DNA from: Bacteroidales bacterium UBA5226
Lineage (GTDB): Bacteria > Bacteroidota > Bacteroidia > Bacteroidales > UBA932
NCBI GenBank assembly: GCA_002409325.1
Contig: DHUU01000016.1
Location: 17,439 to 70,060, forward strand
Direction: 5' to 3'
Length of the DNA: 52,622 nucleotides
The notes beneath the pieces were generated by a model. The model was not told the DNA's origin. It saw only the letters and a program-made list of their open reading frames with translations, and did no database searches. Position numbers and translations under genes: made by a program. Positions 8,092 through 16,749 of this stretch are shown piece by piece (the stretch's first letter is position 1; every line of letters begins with the position of its first letter).

Positions 8092-9653
8092 CAGAATATC
8101 AGGCCAATATTTAAGCCGGCCTCATGAAACATCTTGTTGTTACCGGCAAGCTGCCGTGTATAACGGTATCCCGTTTCGGCAAAAAGATTGAGTCCTTTTG
8201 CCGGATTTGCAAAAAAAGTTACCCGTATTTTTATGCCGGCGGCAATTCGTTTACCTGTTAAAAAATCATTTTCCATGCGGGCAGGTTCCGCAAGGCGGTA
8301 GTCCTCCGGATTTTCAAAACCTATGTTGTGCCGCATTTGAACCTCCCGCAATTCTTCAGGTGTGGTTTCCTCTAGTTGACCGGCTCCATAGGAAATTCCG
8401 GGTAACAGATCAATGATCCATTGTCTGACAAACCAGCTCCTGCCCAGAAGGGCATAGGCCTGTGTTAAGTCCAGGGACCGCTGAACTGCCAGCGGGTATT
8501 TGATCCACTGCTGACGGAACACGGTACGAGACACCCCGGCAGTTACCCTCCAGCGATCATATTGTTCATCCTGAGCGATTCTGAATGAATAGTTGATGTC
8601 CATAAACGTTTTTTCCTGCACAAAAGAGGGAATTGTGCCATATTGCACCCACTCCCACAGGCGAGATGCCTGGTTCAGTTCCTGTCGCTGAACGGGCTGA
8701 AACCCCCTTTGCCCTGCCCAGGAAACATCAGCTTTTATTCTGTGCCGGTTCCCGTAATACAACATCAGCGTATTTTGATATGTCCATTCCCTGACATCCC
8801 CATACCTGCGGGCAAGTACCACGTCTTCCCGTTGTGTCTGGTTCCTGAGTCCTGCCGAAAAATGATCAAACAGGGAAAACCTTCCGGGGCGGTAATGCAA
8901 CGTAATGCCTCCCCCGTACATGTGGTCCTTGATCAGTCGTGTTCCCGGAGCCGAGGATGTGTACACCTGCTGGGTGTTGAACCACATGCCCGAGAACGAG
9001 AACAAAGTCTTGTTGGTGCTTGTCTCCACCTGGGTGTAATCAATTTGTTCGGTTATGCGTCTGTAGTAAAGATGGGCCCCTATGCGCGCCGGTCCGTTTT
9101 CATAAACAATCGAAGGCGCAACCATAAAGTCCATATAAGTATCACTATTTCTCAGATCCCGGTATTTTGCCCCGTTGCGGGCATCATAGGAAAGCCGGCA
9201 GCCCAGGGTCCACTTTCCGGACACAGGAACGGCCATGCCTGCATCCAAATGATACGATTCCAGGACATAATTTCCGGCTACACTGTCAGCTAGCATAAAA
9301 GGTGTCCTATAGGGGTCCAGGATCCCCAGCCACCGCTGGTCCTTCCTATCCTGGTAGCTGTATGAAAAGGTGCCGCTCAGGGTTGTTTTTCCCAGCTTCC
9401 TGTAGGAACGTGTCTGCATCCCGTACAGGAAAGAAGCGGCTGGATCATATATATTTCTGAACTCCCCGCCCCGGTACCCGGCAAAAAGGGAAATATCGGA
9501 ATAATCTCTGTCAGAAAAAGCAATGCCTGCTGAGGCTATCCCGGCCTGCCAGGGATTATCCCAAAGGATCCGTTCCAGGTCCTGTCCAGAGGTTCCGGTT
9601 ATGCTTCCCATAAGAAAACCCAGCATTATGATTAAAACCTTTTTCATTTCCAT
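8091..9653 (-). CDS. DUF6850-family outer-membrane beta-barrel protein
   Basis: 520 residues with a signal peptide (KKVLIIMLGFLMGSITGTSG). The body is rich in alternating aromatic and polar strands ending in aromatic residues (for example TLSGTFSYSYQDRKD, GLNLFAETGYRYTRQL) and finishes in GLNIGLIF, as expected for an outer-membrane barrel. I recognise the N-terminal DNPWQAGIASAGIAF...DRDYSDI pattern as DUF6850. Function is unknown. It overlaps the upstream DUF4876 gene by ten bases and the downstream peptidase by one, so the three are surely one transcript. A start two codons later (MKKVL) is equally good. Confidence 0.8.
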   Translation of the reverse strand: MEMKKVLIIMLGFLMGSITGTSGQDLERILWDNPWQAGIASAGIAFSDRDYSDISLFAGYRGGEFRNIYDPAASFLYGMQTRSYRKLGKTTLSGTFSYSYQDRKDQRWLGILDPYRTPFMLADSVAGNYVLESYHLDAGMAVPVSGKWTLGCRLSYDARNGAKYRDLRNSDTYMDFMVAPSIVYENGPARIGAHLYYRRITEQIDYTQVETSTNKTLFSFSGMWFNTQQVYTSSAPGTRLIKDHMYGGGITLHYRPGRFSLFDHFSAGLRNQTQREDVVLARRYGDVREWTYQNTLMLYYGNRHRIKADVSWAGQRGFQPVQRQELNQASRLWEWVQYGTIPSFVQEKTFMDINYSFRIAQDEQYDRWRVTAGVSRTVFRQQWIKYPLAVQRSLDLTQAYALLGRSWFVRQWIIDLLPGISYGAGQLEETTPEELREVQMRHNIGFENPEDYRLAEPARMENDFLTGKRIAAGIKIRVTFFANPAKGLNLFAETGYRYTRQLAGNNKMFHEAGLNIGLIF

Positions 9654-10828
9654 AAGGGTGTCAGTATGGGCGCAGCCGGTACATCGGACAGAAAATCCAC
9701 GGCCGAATTATTGGTGTCGCTGTAAATGATCCTTCCTCCGGGTAGTACCTCATTCACTTTGCGTACAACAGCATTTCCCTTGTTTTGTCCCTGCTCAAGC
9801 CAGGTAAAACCCGCGTCCACAGAGGCAGGCTGGCGCTTGAGCGCATTGGCCGGATTCTGTACACACTCTACTCCATCCAATATCCACGAACGGTGTATAT
9901 GTATGTATTTCAAGCCACTGGTGCTTCCGGGCTGGTATTTTTGCCATCTTTCCACGTCTGCCAGCCACCGTGCAACACCCATCACAGGGCGGAAAATGAC
10001 AGGTGCCGGGGAATGTACACTCATGGTGTAGGCTGTCCCCTGGCCTGCAAAGATCCGTTTTAGGGCAGGCACATCGGGATGCTTTTCGTGATTAGGGAGC
10101 TCCTCGTCATAAAATCCGAAATGGGCCCGTGACAGATCCAGCCCGCTGGTGGCCCGGGCCGTATGATCCACAGCATTAAAAGCAAGTATCACAGATTCGC
10201 CAGGAGCAAGGGGGTAATCGGTTCCGCCACCGGGAATCATCCAGGTCATCTGGAACAAACCCAGTGTGTCGCGACCCATCCACGGGTTATTGGATACCGT
10301 AGAATTGGCTGGTGCCAGAGCCCCCACGCAGAGTGAATCCAGGTAATGCACCTGGTCTGTATTGTTATAAAGTTCCAGGAACTGATCTTTCGTATAATTG
10401 GCGCCATCAAAGGTCTTGCTACCGGCATAATAGACCTGCCTGAAAATAATTCCCCCCGAAAGTGCCAGATCAAGTTTGAAGGAAAAAACGGTTGTCTCCG
10501 AAGGCAGTGCCAGAAATTCCGGATGTGATGCGTTTACCGAAAAACCCTCCGGATACAGTGCCGATAAAAGCAGGGTATACCGGCCCGGACTGACTTTAAG
10601 TACAGCATCGCCCGAAGCATCCGGAAATGTTTCGTAAAAGACCGGTTCGTCCACTCCCTGTGCCCTGACTTTGACCACTGTAAGGTCAATACCTGCCTGT
10701 TCCCGGGGCGGCTCCACCGATATGGACAGCGTGGAATACACCGGTTCTACTTCCAGGCAACCCGGAAGAAGCACCGGAAGCAGGCTTGCTGAAAACAGAA
10801 CAATCAGTTGTTTTATTGGCCTGTTCAT
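9644..10828 (-). CDS. DUF4876-family lipoprotein
   Basis: 394 residues. The signal ends in a lipobox, VLLPGC, so it is a lipoprotein. After Cys come an Ig-like segment (residues about 30-120, YSTLSISVEPP...GRYTLLLSALYPEG) and a segment reminiscent of a lamin-tail domain (GGIIFRQVYYAGSK, DQFLELYNNTDQVHYLDSL, PLAPGESVILAF). I assign DUF4876 from this pattern and from its position directly after a TonB-dependent receptor and before DUF6850, an arrangement familiar in Bacteroidales. The likely role is a surface or periplasmic partner of the receptor. No catalytic motif is visible. It starts four bases after the receptor stop. Confidence 0.75.
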   Translation of the reverse strand: MNRPIKQLIVLFSASLLPVLLPGCLEVEPVYSTLSISVEPPREQAGIDLTVVKVRAQGVDEPVFYETFPDASGDAVLKVSPGRYTLLLSALYPEGFSVNASHPEFLALPSETTVFSFKLDLALSGGIIFRQVYYAGSKTFDGANYTKDQFLELYNNTDQVHYLDSLCVGALAPANSTVSNNPWMGRDTLGLFQMTWMIPGGGTDYPLAPGESVILAFNAVDHTARATSGLDLSRAHFGFYDEELPNHEKHPDVPALKRIFAGQGTAYTMSVHSPAPVIFRPVMGVARWLADVERWQKYQPGSTSGLKYIHIHRSWILDGVECVQNPANALKRQPASVDAGFTWLEQGQNKGNAVVRKVNEVLPGGRIIYSDTNNSAVDFLSDVPAAPILTPLWK

Positions 10829-10832
10829 ATAC

Positions 10833-13736
10833 CTATAAAGTTAATCTGACCTCGGCCCCGAAATAGAAGGGCAGGTTCCGTGCATAAGCCGTCCCCGATA
10901 TCTTTTCCTTAACCAGCTGATCCAGATTCAGAAAATTGTTGGCATAGAAAGATACCGCTGCCCACCTCCCGATTTCTTTAGTCAGCCTGATATTGATTAT
11001 TCCGTAGACAGGATAGCGGGATCCCTGGTAGTAGGATTCCTTGTTTGTGGTTCCTATCAGTTCCCTGTAACGGACATCGTTCTCCATCTCCTGAGTGAAC
11101 GGGATGACATTCCCGGAAAGATCCATTATGTACAAAGGATTCACCCGCTTGGTCCAGCGGTCGTCACTGTATGCCCACTTGCCCGAGTAACGGGAACCTT
11201 TGTCATCGTAATAATATGTCTGAACCTGGTCCTGCCATTCACAAATATAGGCAGTCCTGTCTATAAGCACCAGCTGAGCCGTCAGGGTCACTACCATCCC
11301 TATAGACGGCAGGTGGGTAATAAAGCAGACGTTTGTATTGAGACGTTCCCTCCTTGTACCTGTACTTGTTTTGTTTCCCCCGGCGTAAATACCGGCATAG
11401 GGATATGGCCTGCCCGCCACCTGTACAGGAACCGTTATCGCCCCCATGGATTCATCCTGAGATATGACATTCAGATAGGCTCCTGTGAGTGAAACGGTGG
11501 TATGCAGGCTTCTGATTTCGGGAAAGGCCACAGTAAATTCCACGCCCCACTTGTTCTGTACAATATTGTTCACCGGCTTCTGGTATGAAAGAAAAACGGT
11601 ATCGCGGATCAGCGGCAGCGCTGTCCCGTCTACATAGACAGCCCCGTTCTCATATTGGGGGAGTTTTCCCGAGGGCACACCTACGCGCGAGGGACTGCCT
11701 TTATCCCAGACATATCCGTATCGGTTGTAGGATACCGGCATAACCTGGGTGGAAAAACCATACCCGTTCACCATTTTTTCCTTGAAAAAAACAAACGATC
11801 CTGTCACATTTTCAACGTCAAAATCCACCCCTGCTTCAAAATTGGAACTTTGCTGAAGCTTCAGTTGGGGATTCTTAACCTCCTGTTCCAGTTTACGCGT
11901 GGTAAAGAGGACCATCCCTACCCCATTGTCATCTATGTCGTTGTATGAGAATGAGACCACATCCAGGTAAGTGGGTTCCGGGTATAGGTAGACCATGGAA
12001 GGCATTTTGTAATTCATTCCCCATCCGGCCCTAACGCTCAACTCCCGGAATCCCTTTTGCTTTCTCAGAATCTGGAACCGGGCGTTGAGCCTTGGCTCCA
12101 CCGAGAAATACCGGTCCAGGCTGAAACGTTCGTCGGGCAGGATGCCGTTAAAGCGAATTCCGGCCTGGATCTCCAGGGCACGCATAAGGCCCAGGGGAAC
12201 CCGCAACTTATCCTCGGCAAACAGGCTGTACCTGTTTAAAAAGGGAATGTCCCTGAAAGAGCGTTCCCGGTAAGTGGAAGAGGCGTTGATGTCTGGAGAC
12301 AGATAGGGATCGAATACTTTCCCGGCACCCCTGTTTCCTCTGGAAGTCCATTCCATGCCGGCCAGTACCTTGTTGGTGATTTCATCGTACTTTCCGTACA
12401 GGTTGGCAACCACCCTGGCCTGAAGATTTACGGGCAGCCCGAACACCTCCAGGTTGGAATAGTAGCGGTAAGGCGTAAAAAAGCCGAGGTTTTCACCAGA
12501 GGACATGGCCAGGGATTGTGGAACCCTCCCCTGGCTGCGGTAGGTTTTCTCCCGGGAATACTGGGATGTCACATCTCCGGCGGCCATAAATTCCACGTTG
12601 GTGATCCATTTTTTGTTCAGCCGGTACGTTCCGCTAATATCCAGCCCGATCCCCATATCCCTGTCTCTGGATATGTTGTCCAGAAAATTATCCGGATCAG
12701 TCCTGTTATCGGCATCGGAATAAATCAGCCGCAACCGGGTATTGTAGGTAAGGTTTTTTTTAGCTGTCTGTGAATAACCTATCCGCAGGTTGACCCTCCT
12801 GTATACATCGGCGGGTGTTCTGACATCAGCGTATGAAAGCGCATAATCGGCGTCCACGTTCACCACGCCCTTATCCGAACCAAGTGAAAATCCTTTTCCT
12901 GCATAAACCTGTTTCAGGCGGGGATCGGCTTTAAGCCGGATCTGCCAGGGAGAAACACCGGAGCGGGTTTTTACAACCACAGCTCCCGAAGTCAGGTCTC
13001 CGTATACGGCCGAAGGAATTCCCCGGATGACCTCCACGGTTTGAATATTATCGGTAGATATCTGCCGGGCGTCCACCCCGCTGCCTGCTGTGGATTCTCC
13101 CGCAGTACCTATGACAGACGTTTTCCTCACCTGCAGGTTGGCATCGTTGGAAAGAGTTACCCCATCCATGATCACCGCTGTCCCGAAGGCATTGGCGCTA
13201 TTAGTTGCGATATCCCTTATTGTCAGCTGGTTCACCCGGTTAAGCCCGGGATTCTCGGTCAGATTTCCCGGAACCAGTTGCATGATGTCCCGCAGGCTGA
13301 CAGGCTGTACATGGTCCAATGCCTGTTTCTCGATCCTTGAAGAGGAATTCAGCCTTCCCCCCTCCTCGGCCGTAACCACCACTTCTTCAAGCCGCAGGCT
13401 TGCCTCGTCAATCTGTAGCACCAGCCCCTCAATGTCCCGGTCGAGCTTTTGGATATACGTCTTTTTGGCATACCCCAGAATTTCAACATGCAGGGTATGG
13501 GTTCCTGCCGGAATCCCGCTGAAACGGAAAGACCCGTCTTCCCCGGAAATATACCAAAGCCCCATTTCTTCCAGGTAAACAGTGGCGTAGGGGACAGGCT
13601 CACCGGTGCCCTGATCCCTTACAATACCCAAAAGAGCGTACTGTTTCTGCTGTGCATAAGATTTTCCCCCTGAAAATGCGGTCAATAAAAGAAGCAGGAC
13701 CAATACCCACGGATAGTTGCAAGGTGGTTTTTCCAT
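10833..13736 (-). CDS. TonB-dependent receptor with carboxypeptidase-regulatory-like N-domain
   Basis: Outer-membrane active transporter, about 967 residues. The frame runs up to 13874, but the ATG at 13736 gives a proper signal peptide (VLVLLLLLTAFSGGKSYAQ). Order: carboxypeptidase-regulatory-like beta-sandwich (LLGIVRDQGTGEPVPYATVYL...HVEILGYAKK), plug (LEEVVVTAEEGG, TIRDIATNSANAFGTAVIMDG, VEVIRGIPSAVYGDLTSGAVVVKTRSG), then a long barrel ending in FGAEVRLTL. There is no SusD partner; the DUF4876 lipoprotein follows instead. Only 48 bases separate it from the divergent LRR gene. The ligand is unknown; the downstream dipeptidyl-peptidase makes peptides a reasonable guess. Confidence 0.92.
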   Translation of the reverse strand: MEKPPCNYPWVLVLLLLLTAFSGGKSYAQQKQYALLGIVRDQGTGEPVPYATVYLEEMGLWYISGEDGSFRFSGIPAGTHTLHVEILGYAKKTYIQKLDRDIEGLVLQIDEASLRLEEVVVTAEEGGRLNSSSRIEKQALDHVQPVSLRDIMQLVPGNLTENPGLNRVNQLTIRDIATNSANAFGTAVIMDGVTLSNDANLQVRKTSVIGTAGESTAGSGVDARQISTDNIQTVEVIRGIPSAVYGDLTSGAVVVKTRSGVSPWQIRLKADPRLKQVYAGKGFSLGSDKGVVNVDADYALSYADVRTPADVYRRVNLRIGYSQTAKKNLTYNTRLRLIYSDADNRTDPDNFLDNISRDRDMGIGLDISGTYRLNKKWITNVEFMAAGDVTSQYSREKTYRSQGRVPQSLAMSSGENLGFFTPYRYYSNLEVFGLPVNLQARVVANLYGKYDEITNKVLAGMEWTSRGNRGAGKVFDPYLSPDINASSTYRERSFRDIPFLNRYSLFAEDKLRVPLGLMRALEIQAGIRFNGILPDERFSLDRYFSVEPRLNARFQILRKQKGFRELSVRAGWGMNYKMPSMVYLYPEPTYLDVVSFSYNDIDDNGVGMVLFTTRKLEQEVKNPQLKLQQSSNFEAGVDFDVENVTGSFVFFKEKMVNGYGFSTQVMPVSYNRYGYVWDKGSPSRVGVPSGKLPQYENGAVYVDGTALPLIRDTVFLSYQKPVNNIVQNKWGVEFTVAFPEIRSLHTTVSLTGAYLNVISQDESMGAITVPVQVAGRPYPYAGIYAGGNKTSTGTRRERLNTNVCFITHLPSIGMVVTLTAQLVLIDRTAYICEWQDQVQTYYYDDKGSRYSGKWAYSDDRWTKRVNPLYIMDLSGNVIPFTQEMENDVRYRELIGTTNKESYYQGSRYPVYGIINIRLTKEIGRWAAVSFYANNFLNLDQLVKEKISGTAYARNLPFYFGAEVRLTL

Positions 13737-13759
13737 AATACTTTCTATAATGTAAAAAT

Positions 13760-13780
13760 AGTACTTTTTTTGTACTTTTG
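13760..13780 (+). promoter_or_regulatory. Promoter with overlapping dyad, upstream of the BACON-LRR operon
   Basis: TACTTTTG at 13773-13780 matches TAnnTTTG and ends four bases before the ATG at 13785. The dyad AGTAC N7 GTACT (13760-13776) overlaps it, and GTACTTTT also occurs as a direct repeat (13761, 13772). The dyad lies between divergent genes and could be an operator for either; this is inference. Confidence 0.5.
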
Positions 13781-13784
13781 TTTT

Positions 13785-15371
13785 ATGAGATGCTTTTCCG
13801 GGATCAAGAGATTTATTGCCATTATAGCGACAATCGCTGCAGTTTATACCGGATGCAGGGAAGCAGAACAACAACCCGAACTCTCATTATCAGCCAGTAA
13901 GATCAACCTCCCCCAGAGTGGAGGATGGGTAGATCTGATTGTGTATTCCAACACTTCCTGGCATCTGGAAAACCCCCATGGATACGACATTATTCCGGAA
14001 TCCGGAATGGGCAGTGCCTCCCTGCGCCTGAGTGTGGGAGAAAATCCCAACCTGGGAGTTCCCCTAAGGGGAAGTTTTGTCATTAAAACCACGACACTCT
14101 CTCAGAGCGTAGAAATAACGCAGGCAGGGATTCCTCCTGTTCTGGAAATCCGGGACACAGTTCTGGAATACGACTACCGCCCCGCAAACCACACAATAAG
14201 CATTACGGCCAACCTTCCCTGGGAAGCCCGTTCCAATAAAACCTGGTGTTCGGTCCTTCCCTCTTCGGGAAACGGGAGCGGCTCCCTTGTGGTCTCTTTT
14301 GGGGAAAACCGCGACCCACAGGCCCGGACAGCCATTATCACTATCGGGAATAACTCCCTTGACCTTTTCACTGAAGTCACATTAACCCAGACAGGTTTTG
14401 TGCTTGACCCCAGGATGCAGGACAGCCTGATCCTGGCAGAGTTTTTTCTGGAAACTGAAGGAGAAACCTGGACTAAAAACAAGTGGAACCTGTCTGCCCC
14501 TATGGATACATGGGAGGGAGTACGTCTGAACGTTGCAGGACGTGTAGATTCTCTGGCGCTGGCTTCCGGTGTGATTTCCAGGAAAGGACCCGTTCCCGCA
14601 TGTCTGGGAAAACTTTCTGCCTTGGAACAGCTTACCCTGAACAACAACAACTTTACAGGAACGCTTCCCCAGGCTCTGGGAGATCTGGTCCTGCTCCGAA
14701 GACTGAGTATATCTTCCAATGCAGCAATTACAGGAAGCATTCCTTCCTGGATTGGCAACCTTGTTGCTCTGGAGCGCCTCTCATTGAGCGGCATGACCGG
14801 CCTGACCGGGGAACTGCCTGCCGGACTCTTCACCCTCACTTCTCTTACAGACCTGAACCTGGTAGGCTGCTCCGGGCTGGGAGGCCCCATATCGCCGGCC
14901 ATAGGAAACCTTACACGGTTGACCAACCTGCAAATGAGCAACGTTCCCTTTACCGGGACTTTGCCTGCAACCATAGGTCAACTGAAGGACCTGAGGAGCC
15001 TGGGCCTGTTTAACACCAAGCTGGAATTGCCCCTTCCCGATGCTTTTTTTGACCTCGAAAATCTTGCTTCTGTGTTGTTCCAGCAGAACGCGTATTTTAA
15101 CGGTCCCCTACCCGCAGGCTTCGGAAGAATGAAAACAAAAGCTGAACGCCTGAGTATCAGGTTGGAAAACTGTAATTTTACAGGAACCATCCCTGCAGAA
15201 TGGGCCGGTATTCCCGACGTGACCTCCCAACTGCGTGTGCAGGGAAACCGGCTTTCCGGAACAATTCCGCCTATAATGAAACAACATACCTGCTGGACCC
15301 CGTCTGTGTGGAATCCGGCTGTTTATATATGTCCACAGCAACCAGGCTATGGATTTGACAACTGCGATTGA
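13785..15371 (+). CDS. Lipoprotein with two BACON domains and plant-type leucine-rich repeats
   Basis: 528 residues. The signal ends in the lipobox VYTGC (Cys24). Two BACON-like Ig domains follow (about 33-113 and 118-203: WVDLIVYSNTSWHLENP..., HTISITANLPWEARSNKTW...), each ending in a strand of the type VTLTQTG. From about residue 210 come roughly eight 23-25-residue leucine-rich repeats of the LxGxIP type (LTLNNNNFTGTLPQALGDL, LSISSNAAITGSIPSWIGNL). The tail after the last repeat has three Cys (HTC, YIC, DNCD). BACON domains often bind glycans or mucins and LRRs bind proteins, so an adhesion or recognition role at the surface is likely. The frame can begin at a TTG (13770), but that lies inside the promoter. 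The stop is one base before the tldD ATG (TGACATG). Confidence 0.85.
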   Translation: MRCFSGIKRFIAIIATIAAVYTGCREAEQQPELSLSASKINLPQSGGWVDLIVYSNTSWHLENPHGYDIIPESGMGSASLRLSVGENPNLGVPLRGSFVIKTTTLSQSVEITQAGIPPVLEIRDTVLEYDYRPANHTISITANLPWEARSNKTWCSVLPSSGNGSGSLVVSFGENRDPQARTAIITIGNNSLDLFTEVTLTQTGFVLDPRMQDSLILAEFFLETEGETWTKNKWNLSAPMDTWEGVRLNVAGRVDSLALASGVISRKGPVPACLGKLSALEQLTLNNNNFTGTLPQALGDLVLLRRLSISSNAAITGSIPSWIGNLVALERLSLSGMTGLTGELPAGLFTLTSLTDLNLVGCSGLGGPISPAIGNLTRLTNLQMSNVPFTGTLPATIGQLKDLRSLGLFNTKLELPLPDAFFDLENLASVLFQQNAYFNGPLPAGFGRMKTKAERLSIRLENCNFTGTIPAEWAGIPDVTSQLRVQGNRLSGTIPPIMKQHTCWTPSVWNPAVYICPQQPGYGFDNCD

Positions 15372-15372
15372 C

Positions 15373-16749
15373 ATGGATTCCAATAAACTGCTCAACCTTG
15401 CACTCCGAAAAGGAGGAGATTACGCCGACCTCTATTTTGAACAAAACACTTTCCACTCCATCGTTTTACGCGACGGGGAAGTGAATGCTGCCGCAACAGA
15501 CAATGAGGGCGGCCTGGGCATCCGGGTGGTTAGCGGGCAAAACACAGGCTATGCCTATACAGAGTCCTCACTTCCGCGGGACAGGGAAGAAGCGGCCAGA
15601 ACGGCATCCCATATTGCACAAGGGTTGATCAGAACTTCAAAACCTGTACAAATTGCCACCATGAACCTGCCCGACCGTTACAGGATCCTGAAACCCTGGG
15701 AGGATTTTTCCCCGCAGGACAAAATGCCTTTCCTTTATGATCTTAACGACCGCATATTCAGTGCAGACAAGCGCGTAAAAAAAGTCACCGCCCGACTTTC
15801 AGATTCAACCTCCCGGATTGAAATTTACAATTCCCTGGGGATTCACTGCACCGATGTTCGTCCCCTGGCCTCGTTGTCTGTTACCTGTGTTATGGAATCG
15901 AACGGGCAAAGGGAATCTGCATCGGCTTCACGTTCCTTCCGGATGGGAGGCGAGTTTTTGCATCCTGATCTGATACGCGAACTTGCACAGGAAATCATAA
16001 CACGCACCTCTTTTCTTTTCGGGGCAAAACAACCGCACGGCGGAGAAATGCCGGTAGTGATGGCCGCGGGTGGTTCGGGGATCCTCTTGCATGAAGCCAT
16101 AGGTCATGCATTCGAAGCCGATTTCGCCCGCAAGAAAGTGTCCATCTTTTCCGATATGATGGGCAAACGTGTCTGTAATCCTGGCATCACTGTCATAGAC
16201 GACGGAACCATTCCAGGCAACAGGGGTTCGCTGAACGTAGATGACGAAGGTGTTCCCGGACAAAAAACCTACATGGTTACCGATGGCATCCTCACCTCTT
16301 TCCTCCATGACAGGATCTCGGCCCGTTATTTCCAGTCTGAACCAACCGGAAACGGACGCAGGGAGTCTTTCCGTTATATGCCCATGCCCAGGATGCGGGC
16401 CACATATATGGACAATGGCAGGGACACGGAAGAAACCCTCATTGCTTCGGTAAAAAAGGGCCTCTATGTGGATACCTTTAGTAATGGTCAGGTCCAGATA
16501 GGAGCCGGAGACTTTACCTTTTATGTCAAAAGCGGGTACCTGATAGAAAATGGAAAACTTACACAACCAATAAAAGATACAAATATCATAGGCAACGGAC
16601 CGGAAGCCCTTGCAAGGATAACGGGCGTGACCAGGAATTGTCTTATTGATGACGGGGCCTGGACCTGCGGGAAGGAACAAAGTTGTGCAGTATCCTGTGG
16701 CATGCCCTCCGTTCTGGTAAGCTCACTAACGGTAGGAGGACGGGTATGA
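15373..16749 (+). CDS. tldD: TldD, catalytic subunit of the TldD/TldE metalloprotease
   Basis: Cytosolic zinc metalloprotease subunit that, with TldE, cuts unfolded peptides; known substrates elsewhere are the microcin B17 precursor and the CcdA antitoxin. 458 residues. The active-site motif HEAIGH is present in GILLHEAIGHAFEADF (codons 16090-16107), and the C-terminal YLIENGKLTQPI...GNGPEAL is characteristic. The upstream in-frame ATG at 15349 lies within the preceding gene; the start at 15373 gives the usual short N-terminus and lies one base after that gene's stop. It overlaps tldE by ATGA, as expected for equal production of both subunits. Confidence 0.95.
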   Translation: MDSNKLLNLALRKGGDYADLYFEQNTFHSIVLRDGEVNAAATDNEGGLGIRVVSGQNTGYAYTESSLPRDREEAARTASHIAQGLIRTSKPVQIATMNLPDRYRILKPWEDFSPQDKMPFLYDLNDRIFSADKRVKKVTARLSDSTSRIEIYNSLGIHCTDVRPLASLSVTCVMESNGQRESASASRSFRMGGEFLHPDLIRELAQEIITRTSFLFGAKQPHGGEMPVVMAAGGSGILLHEAIGHAFEADFARKKVSIFSDMMGKRVCNPGITVIDDGTIPGNRGSLNVDDEGVPGQKTYMVTDGILTSFLHDRISARYFQSEPTGNGRRESFRYMPMPRMRATYMDNGRDTEETLIASVKKGLYVDTFSNGQVQIGAGDFTFYVKSGYLIENGKLTQPIKDTNIIGNGPEALARITGVTRNCLIDDGAWTCGKEQSCAVSCGMPSVLVSSLTVGGRV

